From Methanobacteriota archaeon (GTDB taxonomy: Archaea > Thermoplasmatota > Poseidoniia > Poseidoniales > Thalassarchaeaceae): 21,318 nucleotides of DNA. Positions 15,618 to 21,318 of this stretch are shown in pieces. A model generated the notes under the pieces. The model did not search any database. It was given only the letters and a program-made list of their open reading frames with translations, and had not been told where the DNA came from. Within the stretch, counting starts at the first letter, position 1, and every line of letters begins with the position of its first letter. The position numbers and the translations under genes were made by a program. Where the stretch lies: assembly GCA_002727275.1 (NCBI GenBank), contig PBWO01000053.1:1-21318 (forward strand). Direction: 5' to 3'.

Positions 15618-15635
15618 TAGACTTGACCAAGTCTA
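15618..15635. promoter_or_regulatory. 18-bp palindrome upstream of ctaA
   Basis: TAGACTTG (15618-15625) and CAAGTCTA (15628-15635) are exact reverse complements with two bases between. The site sits in the 51-base gap after rpoK and before ctaA. The tiny spacer suits a dimeric DNA-binding protein better than an RNA hairpin, so an operator controlling the heme A genes is the first guess. A transcript 3'-end structure for rpoK is the alternative. Confidence 0.4.
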
Positions 15636-15640
15636 CAGTA

Positions 15641-15940
15641 TCATTCGTCGTGAGGGTCCACATCGATGGGTATGCGATTCTGCTCGTACTCGAGCATAGC
15701 TATCTTGTTGGGATCCAGTACTACTCTCCACTGGGCCTCTTCAACACCGTAGAGTTGAATCAACTCATCACTGAAATGATCGCGCAACTCGTCTTCTGAT
15801 ACGAAGAGCGGTGCGCCCATGCTAATCTGAAGTGCCCTAGCACCGATTATCCGAGCCTTCTCAAAGCGAGTATGGGGTCTTGCAGGCTTTACCATGGGCC
15901 GGGCGACCGGAGACCCCCAAATAAGGCCTATGACATCCAT
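15641..15940 (-). CDS. rpoK: DNA-directed RNA polymerase subunit K (RpoK/Rpb6)
   Basis: RpoK is the archaeal counterpart of eukaryotic Rpb6 and bacterial omega, clamping the largest RNA polymerase subunit. The signature TRFEKARIIGARALQISMGAP (about 24-44, one residue per family position) is unmistakable, and the second half LDPNKIAMLEYEQNRIPIDV matches the conserved DPLEIAxxEfexgxIPI block. Between them sit about 28 residues (46-73), where other archaeal subunits have only about 6-10. The C-terminus ends in acidic DVDPHDE instead of the common basic tail. ATG 15940 is used; ATG 15895 (MVKPARPHTRFEK) would give a start closer to other archaeal proteins. It lies between thiolase and ctaA on the same strand. 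99 residues is long for the family. Confidence 0.9.
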   Translation of the reverse strand: MDVIGLIWGSPVARPMVKPARPHTRFEKARIIGARALQISMGAPLFVSEDELRDHFSDELIQLYGVEEAQWRVVLDPNKIAMLEYEQNRIPIDVDPHDE

Positions 15941-15958
15941 TCGAAAACAAATTGAGCC

Positions 15959-17122
15959 TTACAAATCACTCTCGACCATCATTGCGACGGCATTGCCCCC
16001 GCCTAGACAGATGGTAACAATGCCGCATTTGCCTCCAGTACGCCTTAGCGCATTGACCAGTGTCATCAGGCAACGAGTACCTGTTGCACCCAGTGGATGG
16101 CCTACTGCAACAGCACCTCCGTGGGGGTTGAATCTATCCTCCGAGACGCCCAATGAAGCTTGAATCGCACACGAGGCAGCCGCGAAAGCCTCGTTGTGCT
16201 CTAGGATGTCCACATCATCCATCGTCCTACCGGTCTGCTCCAGTAATTTGCGTACGGTCGGAATCGGTGCTGACATAACTCTGTGAGACTCCACTCCTGA
16301 AGTTGCATAGCCGACGATTCTAGCTAGCACAGGCAATCCGAGCTCGGCTGCGACCTGCTCGGATGTGATTAGGACTGCAGAGGCACCATCCGAGACTTGA
16401 CTGGAGTTTCCAGCAGTGACTTGACCATCGTCCCTGAACACAGTTCTGAGCGAGCCCAAGGTCTTCATGTCCGAGCCCGGGCGAATTCCCTCATCACGAG
16501 TAAGATCACCAACTGGAAACACCTCATCATCTAACCAACCTTCTTCCCATGCCTTGTTGGACAGGGCATGTGAGCGAATGGCAAAGGCATCTGATTGCTC
16601 GCGACTAATGCCGTACTCACTCGCAACTGTCTCGCCGGTATTGCCCATCGATTCTCCGGTGAATGCATCTTGCAAACCATCATGCATTAACACTGAATCT
16701 AGGGATGAATAGGGAACACCTTCGCCTCTCTTGACATTACGAACTAGATGGGGAGCATTGGTCATCGACTCCATCCCACCAGCAACAACGACTCTGGATA
16801 CTCCGGCCTCAATTTCGGTGGCAGCGATCATCGCTGCTTTGAGACTTGAGCCGCAGACTTTGTTGATTGTAGTGCAGGGAGTAGTGACGGGCATTCCGAC
16901 ACGCATGGCGACTTGTCTTGCCGGTGCCTGACCTGCCCCGGCCTGCAGGACCTGACCCATGTAGAGCTGATCGATTACTCCGCTAGCAGGGTCAACCCCT
17001 GCTCTCTTGAGGAGCTCCTCTACCGCCATTGCACCCAGTTCGGTGCCACTGTATGCGGACAGCGAACCTCTGTACTTCCCAATGGGAGTACGAGCATATG
17101 CGCAAATCACCGGCTCGGGCAC
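15959..17122 (-). CDS. Acetyl-CoA C-acetyltransferase (thiolase)
   Basis: A thiolase that either condenses two acetyl-CoA or cleaves 3-ketoacyl-CoA. Conserved sites, counted from GTG 17122, are the nucleophile Cys90 in INKVCGSSLKA, the GGMESMTNAPHL block, HNEAFA, His342 in GHPLGATGTR and the acid/base Cys372 in CLGGGNAVAM. All catalytic residues are present and length (387) is normal. The reading frame extends to GTG 17182, where it overlaps the stop of the upstream gene by four bases, but those 20 extra residues have no counterpart in thiolases. GTG 17122 gives the typical start PEPVICAYARTPIGK. Archaeal mevalonate-pathway thiolases often sit next to a zinc-ribbon DUF35 partner and HMG-CoA synthase; neither is here, so a role in fatty-acid or amino-acid degradation is equally likely. 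Confidence 0.93.
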   Translation of the reverse strand: MPEPVICAYARTPIGKYRGSLSAYSGTELGAMAVEELLKRAGVDPASGVIDQLYMGQVLQAGAGQAPARQVAMRVGMPVTTPCTTINKVCGSSLKAAMIAATEIEAGVSRVVVAGGMESMTNAPHLVRNVKRGEGVPYSSLDSVLMHDGLQDAFTGESMGNTGETVASEYGISREQSDAFAIRSHALSNKAWEEGWLDDEVFPVGDLTRDEGIRPGSDMKTLGSLRTVFRDDGQVTAGNSSQVSDGASAVLITSEQVAAELGLPVLARIVGYATSGVESHRVMSAPIPTVRKLLEQTGRTMDDVDILEHNEAFAAASCAIQASLGVSEDRFNPHGGAVAVGHPLGATGTRCLMTLVNALRRTGGKCGIVTICLGGGNAVAMMVESDL

Positions 17123-17178
17123 GCACCCACGAAAGGCCAACGAACCTTCAATGGTCCTATCCAGAAAGCAGAATCTTC

Positions 17179-18255
17179 TCACGAATCAGAAGAGTAGCCG
17201 TAGAATTCTGCGTTCTGCAAAGCAGGCCTTCTCTGCGGTTTGACAAGCACAGTTCTGATCCCCCACAGATCCTTGAAAATCCGATATCGAGAAGTCATAT
17301 CGAGATAGTCCACACCGCTAGTTCCTCCAGTACCAATTCTCCTGCCCATTATTCGCTCCACCATGCGAGCATGAGCATGTCTCCACTTCACCATGGATTC
17401 CTCTAACTCCACCAGAGCATCAATCAACTTGCGCGGCCAGGTGAGTAGGGGCAATTCGCGATATGATTCGATGAATAACAGACCGGCTCGGGCCCTGTCA
17501 ACATCTCCTCCGGGCATCAGGAAGGAAGCGGCACCGTCATGCGCTGCCATCATTCTCTCTGCTGCCTTACTGGAATCATCAGTACCCCATCCTGAAGACC
17601 TCTCCGCGGCTTCTTTGCACAACGCTTTGTGAGCAGATAGGTGGTCCGAGACATACTGACTCACAACCTCGGCATCACCCTCGTTGCCGGGAGTCGAGCC
17701 CATTATTGGGGTTCGCGCAATCCAGCCCATCACTGAGTCGTACAACGAGGGATTGCCGGCAGCCTCTTCCAGACGCTTGATCACAGCCTTGTTGACATCA
17801 TTGTCAGGCATTCTCCTGAAACTGTCCAATGGGTCGACGCCACCAATACGATCTTCGTTTTCGAGTCCGAGCAGGAACTCGAACTCTCGCATCTGGAATG
17901 ACTCAAAGCCCGATGCAGTTCCAAGGCCATCTCTGAATGCGAGGAATCCCTGAGGAGTCAGAGTCTCTAGGACAGTCCATTGGTTGGCCATCAACCGAAA
18001 TATCTCAGTGGTTCTACCTAGGTGGTCTACTGCCTTGGGGATTTGATCCTCTGGAACGGGTATCTGGGAGAGTATGTCACGAACCTCGGAAAGCTCGCGA
18101 ATAACTTGCTTAAACCACAACTCGAAGGTCTGGTGTACGATGATGAAGTGCATCTCGTCAGAGTTGATTTCTCTGTCCTCTCCTTGTAGGTCTAGCAATG
18201 GATGCAGGTTCAGATAGTCAGCATAGGTCCAGTTACCTTCGCCCGACTCCGACAT
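17179..18255 (-). CDS. kynA: Tryptophan 2,3-dioxygenase
   Basis: A cytoplasmic heme enzyme that opens the indole ring of L-tryptophan with O2 to give N-formylkynurenine, the first step of the kynurenine pathway. The distal-side signature FIIVHQTFELWFKQ carries the conserved His (residue 41 from ATG 18255) and the proximal heme ligand is in KWRHAHARMVERIMG. This is followed by the substrate loop GTGGTSGVDYL. The N-terminal TYADYLNLHPLLDLQ also fits the family. At 358 residues it is longer than typical bacterial enzymes (about 280) and closer to the eukaryotic size. GTG 18273 lies upstream in frame; ATG 18255 is preferred. It heads the seven-gene minus-strand run. No kynureninase or formamidase is seen in the window. 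Confidence 0.95.
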   Translation of the reverse strand: MSESGEGNWTYADYLNLHPLLDLQGEDREINSDEMHFIIVHQTFELWFKQVIRELSEVRDILSQIPVPEDQIPKAVDHLGRTTEIFRLMANQWTVLETLTPQGFLAFRDGLGTASGFESFQMREFEFLLGLENEDRIGGVDPLDSFRRMPDNDVNKAVIKRLEEAAGNPSLYDSVMGWIARTPIMGSTPGNEGDAEVVSQYVSDHLSAHKALCKEAAERSSGWGTDDSSKAAERMMAAHDGAASFLMPGGDVDRARAGLLFIESYRELPLLTWPRKLIDALVELEESMVKWRHAHARMVERIMGRRIGTGGTSGVDYLDMTSRYRIFKDLWGIRTVLVKPQRRPALQNAEFYGYSSDS

Positions 18256-18302
18256 GACTCGCCCTGATGGCACTCGTTTGAAGCATTGTCGCAGAGCCCG
18301 AA

Positions 18303-18312
18303 CCCTATATAC
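18303..18312. promoter_or_regulatory. TATA-like box shared by divergent genes
   Basis: CCTATATAC in the 103-base gap between the dioxygenase (ATG 18255) and the acetyltransferase (ATG 18359). It reads as a TATA box in both directions. A start 25 bases away gives leaders of roughly 25-30 nt on either side. It is the only clear TATA-like element in the gap. Confidence 0.45.
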
Positions 18313-18358
18313 ATCCGATTCAATGCCAAATCAAGTGTCCAACAGATGTGGTGGTTCG

Positions 18359-18940
18359 ATGCCTTCCGGTGATTCCCTATTCCCTTATGCCGAACTTCAA
18401 GTCGAAGACCGTTTGGATTTACGCCAAGTCAAAATGGATGATGCCGTGGAGTTATTCGCCGCGGTCGATGCCAACAGAGAATACCTCAGGGAGTGGCTGC
18501 CTTGGTTGGATAGAACGAACAATGTTGATGATGAAACCTCGTTCATCGCATCCACTCTGGAGGAGTACGAAAGGGGAGACGGAGTCCTCTATGGTATTAG
18601 GTTGGAGGGCAATCTAATTGGGACAATCAGCCTCAACTGGATAGACCGGGTGAACAGAGGTTGTGGAGTTGGTTACTGGTTGGCCGAGGACCAAACTGGA
18701 AATGGATATGCGACCAAATCTTGTATTCGATTGATGGAGCACTGCTTCGACGACCTAAAATTACACAGATTTGTACTCGAGGCTGCAACCGACAACTTCC
18801 CCAGCCGAACCATCGCCGAGAATCTCGGGATGCGCCTTGAGGGTATCACGAAGGATAGAGAGTGGTTGTATGACCACTATGTCGACGCAGCACTCTATGC
18901 CATCACTGCGCCAGAATGGCGAGCACGTGTTCAAGACTGA
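18359..18940 (+). CDS. GNAT N-acetyltransferase, RimJ/RimL type
   Basis: An acetyl-CoA-dependent acyltransferase of the GNAT fold, in the subgroup that includes ribosomal-protein N-acetyltransferases RimJ/RimL and related serine-type enzymes. The order is DRLDLRQVKMDDAVELFAAV, then REWLPWLD (a hallmark of the subgroup), IGTISLNWID, GCGVGYWL, the CoA-binding stretch DQTGNGYATKSCIRLMEHCF and the closing LEAATDNFPSRTIAENLGM. The open frame extends back to 18254, but ATG 18359 is preferred: it lies about 50 bases downstream of the TATA-like box, has GGTGG upstream, and leaves a short N-terminus. ATG 18323 is an alternative. The acceptor substrate cannot be read. Its last ten bases overlap the convergent NEMF gene. 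Confidence 0.88.
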   Translation: MPSGDSLFPYAELQVEDRLDLRQVKMDDAVELFAAVDANREYLREWLPWLDRTNNVDDETSFIASTLEEYERGDGVLYGIRLEGNLIGTISLNWIDRVNRGCGVGYWLAEDQTGNGYATKSCIRLMEHCFDDLKLHRFVLEAATDNFPSRTIAENLGMRLEGITKDREWLYDHYVDAALYAITAPEWRARVQD

Positions 18941-21072
18941 ATCAGACCGTAGTCTTCGAGTGAGCAGTTCCCGGGTGGCAGACACGAGAGTAAATCGTCT
19001 TGTGCTAGGCCCGTGGCCTTAGCGATACGGTTGGCCACACTCTCCTTCTTCTCCCTACCTGGCGTGACTTTGGCCCATCTTTGACAATATTCAGAGATTG
19101 TTGATGGAGTTCCTGACACCGGAATGGGAACTCCATTTACCACTGCCATTCCGATAGCCATCTTGAGTGGCAGGTCACGATGCCAGTTACGCTGGCCCCT
19201 GACAACGAAAGAGCCGCGGGCAAGGGACTCTCCTGACTCAGTGGTCTTCGAGACCTGACTGGGCCTTGCATGGAAGGCGATTGCTGCAGCACCTCCGCTA
19301 CCCCATGCTCTAGACCAGCAGACTGCAACTTGAGCAGCCTCGGAGTGGACTGATTCAGGTAGTTGACGAGCATCATCTAGATCTCCGCCGAGATTTTGTA
19401 CAATCTGTAGGGACGCAACGCCTTCGGGAATTGCTTCGGACGGGTTCTGATTAGGGGCAAGACCATCCTTGAGTTTGAGCGAGCAAGATGGCGCTCCATG
19501 TAGGTCGGCATGGAAGTAGAGATCGTTTGATGTCAGATGCTTTCGAACAACAACGTCGTTTCCTTTTGCATCTCTACCTCCAATCAGAAGGTGTCCACCA
19601 GACAATATCGCCCAGCGATGTTTCTCGAACCAGAATCTCTTGCTTCTCTTCTTAGCTCTGAGTCTACCTGCAGCAGCATCTTTGGCGGCCTGCTTCTCGG
19701 CCCTCTCCTGACTCTTCTCGGTGCTTGCGAGAGCCGTCTCTGCTCCCTTGGCCTTGTTCTTCTGAGATCTAGCCTCCTCAAAGTAGCGCTGCGCGTTCTG
19801 GTGTACCGTGTTCGAAACTTCTAGAGTTATACTAGCCCCCGGCTCACCATCTTCGTCGGGCAGGTAAGCGACAATAGTTTGCTTGGCAGGGTCGGCGCTG
19901 TCAATCCAAGGCACATCGTGTATCTTGTCCATCACTCCCTCCCAACCGTCCGAGGCCACTGCCTCGTTGAACTGCAATAGTAGAGAATCAACATGTTCCC
20001 AATTATCCTGAATGGACTTACCTAATTCTTGGGTTATCGCTGCTCTCTCATGGAATCTTGCAATTGCAGCCTTCTGTTGGGCTGCCCTGCGCCCTAACTT
20101 GGCTTGTATTACTCCTCCATCTTCTCCTGAATCAACCAGCAATTCTTCCTCACGGCGAATGAATGCTGCAGCATCATACGAGCCGAAAACCGCATCGTAA
20201 GCGATAGACAGAGATGCGACCCCGACCATAGTGCCAGAATCGGTGTAGCCAAGATCGATAGGAGCAATTTCAGTTATCCCCGAAGAGGCTGCATCTCGAG
20301 CAGCCTCGTTGCCCGCAGCCTTCCATGCCTCCATCGCCTCTGAGTCAGCCAACCACATCTTCGCATCATCTCCTTCAGACAAATGCAACAACATCGAGCC
20401 AATTGCTGACTCTAGTGAGTCACGCTGTTCGGAGCTCAATGAGTTGGCAGCCACATCCTCATCGATTCCAGCAATCGAGCAGGCCGTACTGCCGTAGATT
20501 CTACCTAGATTGGCGCGAGCAGCAAGGGTGCGAATCAGATCGTGTTCGCTGTCATCTAGCAGACTGTCGAGCATGGCTCGGTCCATATCACGCGGGTCTA
20601 GGGTTTCAGGAGGGGGAGTGTATGCCACGCCTTTCTTGAGGGTTCGGCTCGCATACTTGGCGTGAGTAAGGGGCTGGATGATAACATCATTTTCATCAAG
20701 CAGAAGGACGTTTCCGTCACGGAACAACTCGATAATTAGACCTAGGCGCCCACCACCATGCTCGAAAGTAAGCCGAATGACCCGATCAAAACCAAGCTGC
20801 TCGACACCGACTAGCCGCGAGTTGTTCAGGTGCTTGCGCATGAGCATCGCGAACTGCGACGGCTTTGAGGGCATTGGACGGTCACGCTGAGACATGTACA
20901 CACGTCGCCCTCTGACAATCACCAGATCAGTAGAGGGAACACCCTTCCGATTCAGCCGCAGGACTACTTGCTCGTAGTGCGGCTGGTACGCCTTACGTGC
21001 GCGCGCACCAATCATCTCGGAAAGCTCACGCACGATACGCGCGACATCGAACGACGAGGAGCTCTCACGCAT
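18931..21072 (-). CDS. NEMF/RqcH (Rqc2)-family ribosome quality-control protein
   Basis: An archaeal member of the NFACT family (Rqc2/NEMF, bacterial RqcH). It binds large ribosomal subunits carrying obstructed nascent chains and, in studied members, recruits tRNA to add C-terminal tails. From ATG 21072 the NFACT-N domain starts with SSSSFDVARIVRELSEMIGA and contains PSQFAMLMRKHL. The key Asp-Arg pair is at 96-97 (GFDRVIRLTF), almost the same numbering as in Bacillus subtilis RqcH. Helix-hairpin-helix-like sequence and long helices (about 300-360 and 420-480) follow, then the NFACT-R domain (about 480-620: FWFEKHRWAILSGGHLLIGG, LYFHADLHGAPS). The frame continues to TTG 21162, but that overlaps an upstream gene; ATG 21105 is another option. 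Length 713 fits. Conserved D-R suggests tailing competence, which is inference. Confidence 0.93.
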   Translation of the reverse strand: MRESSSSFDVARIVRELSEMIGARARKAYQPHYEQVVLRLNRKGVPSTDLVIVRGRRVYMSQRDRPMPSKPSQFAMLMRKHLNNSRLVGVEQLGFDRVIRLTFEHGGGRLGLIIELFRDGNVLLLDENDVIIQPLTHAKYASRTLKKGVAYTPPPETLDPRDMDRAMLDSLLDDSEHDLIRTLAARANLGRIYGSTACSIAGIDEDVAANSLSSEQRDSLESAIGSMLLHLSEGDDAKMWLADSEAMEAWKAAGNEAARDAASSGITEIAPIDLGYTDSGTMVGVASLSIAYDAVFGSYDAAAFIRREEELLVDSGEDGGVIQAKLGRRAAQQKAAIARFHERAAITQELGKSIQDNWEHVDSLLLQFNEAVASDGWEGVMDKIHDVPWIDSADPAKQTIVAYLPDEDGEPGASITLEVSNTVHQNAQRYFEEARSQKNKAKGAETALASTEKSQERAEKQAAKDAAAGRLRAKKRSKRFWFEKHRWAILSGGHLLIGGRDAKGNDVVVRKHLTSNDLYFHADLHGAPSCSLKLKDGLAPNQNPSEAIPEGVASLQIVQNLGGDLDDARQLPESVHSEAAQVAVCWSRAWGSGGAAAIAFHARPSQVSKTTESGESLARGSFVVRGQRNWHRDLPLKMAIGMAVVNGVPIPVSGTPSTISEYCQRWAKVTPGREKKESVANRIAKATGLAQDDLLSCLPPGNCSLEDYGLIQS
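18933..18956. repeat. Short inverted repeat at the convergent 3' ends
   Basis: AAGACT (18933-18938) pairs with AGTCTT (18951-18956), with one additional G-U pair inside. It spans the overlapping stop codons of the acetyltransferase (TGA 18938-18940) and NEMF gene (TGA 18933-18931 on the minus strand). The stem is weak; it is listed because all three convergent junctions in the window show an inverted repeat over the stop codons. Confidence 0.25.
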
Positions 21073-21130
21073 ACTACTCAATCCGCCGGCCCGCCCGCCC
21101 TTCATCAGGGAATCGCTTGGAAAAATTGGT

Positions 21131-21318
21131 CTAATTGCTGATTGAAGAGTGAAATTCCTCAATCTCGACTAGGACATCGACCTCGTGTGCGTACTGGTTG
21201 CTAGGGACCTCAATCAGCACTGCTCCGGGTATTCTTTCGACTATACTCAACACCTTATCCATGTCGTGCAGAGTATCTGAGGAAGCAGTCATTACTGCAC
21301 ACGGCACATCTATTCTAG
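21131..21318 (-). CDS. 3' end of an unrecognised gene, truncated by the window edge
   Basis: On the minus strand, a frame stays open from the window edge (first full codon 21316-21314) to TAG 21131-21133, encoding 62 residues. The end reads RIDVPCAVMTASSDTL ... IPGAVLIEVPSNQYAHEVDVLVEIEEFHSSISN. The mix of beta-strand-like hydrophobic runs and charged residues looks like a real globular C-terminus. I do not recognise the family. It stops 58 bases before the preferred NEMF start (25 before ATG 21105), so it is probably the preceding gene of the same transcription unit. The small size of the visible part limits confidence. Confidence 0.5.
   Translation of the reverse strand, partial: RIDVPCAVMTASSDTLHDMDKVLSIVERIPGAVLIEVPSNQYAHEVDVLVEIEEFHSSISN

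Noticed and set aside
17123..17182. GTG 17182 as thiolase start with a four-base stop-start overlap with the dioxygenase gene.
   Set aside because: The 20 extra residues do not resemble thiolase N-termini and no ribosome-binding site precedes it. The overlap could still be meaningful, so N-terminal data would be decisive.
21073..21162. TTG 21162 as start of the NEMF gene.
   Set aside because: It overlaps the 3' end of the partial upstream gene, adds residues not seen in the family, and shifts the Asp-Arg pair away from its usual position near 97.

Overview
The window looks like a chromosomal stretch from an aerobic, heterotrophic planktonic archaeon, most likely Marine Group II / Candidatus Poseidoniales (Thermoplasmatota). 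The archaeal markers are an initiator tRNA-Met of archaeal type, RadA, the Hel308 helicase, the KEOPS subunit Cgi121, RNA polymerase subunit RpoK and an archaeal NEMF/RqcH protein. The aerobic signals are heme A synthase plus heme O synthase and tryptophan 2,3-dioxygenase. A very large surface subtilase with thrombospondin-3-like and MopE-like calcium repeats also fits that group. The lineage is inferred from gene content and was not tested phylogenetically.

Layout. (1) 1-1204, plus strand: initiator tRNA-Met, a bulged hairpin, then radA with a TATA-like element placed for a leaderless transcript. (2) 1232-6926, minus strand, a tight five-gene run transcribed hotdog thioesterase, hel308, cgi121, a small zinc-ribbon protein, M3 oligopeptidase. 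(3) 6974-8374, plus strand: a lone AstE/AspA-type zinc deacylase, divergent from the hotdog gene across a perfect palindrome. (4) 8371-18255, minus strand, a seven-gene run transcribed tryptophan 2,3-dioxygenase, thiolase, rpoK, ctaA, ctaB, a 2-isopropylmalate-synthase-like enzyme, giant subtilase. (5) 18359-18940, plus strand: a RimJ/RimL-type acetyltransferase, divergent from the dioxygenase. (6) 18931-21072, minus strand: a NEMF/RqcH-type ribosome quality-control protein, preceded by the 3' end of an unrecognised gene that runs off the window.

How the genes fit together. ctaA and ctaB are sequential in heme A production for an aa3-type oxidase and appear translationally coupled. hel308 and cgi121 sit together, a linkage I also recall from haloarchaea. 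The M3 peptidase and the surface subtilase fit a peptide-degrading lifestyle, and the dioxygenase could feed on the tryptophan released.

I see no mobile element, CRISPR array or integrated element, and no gene-free stretch above about 120 bases. Most genes are conserved housekeeping genes, and I did not find a convincing new defence or mobile system. The most unusual signals are small: several perfect inverted repeats at gene boundaries (one would hide a ribosome-binding site, one encloses the radA stop codon), two TTG starts coupled to upstream TAG stops, a 291-bp higher-order repeat in the subtilase, and insertions in RpoK and Hel308.
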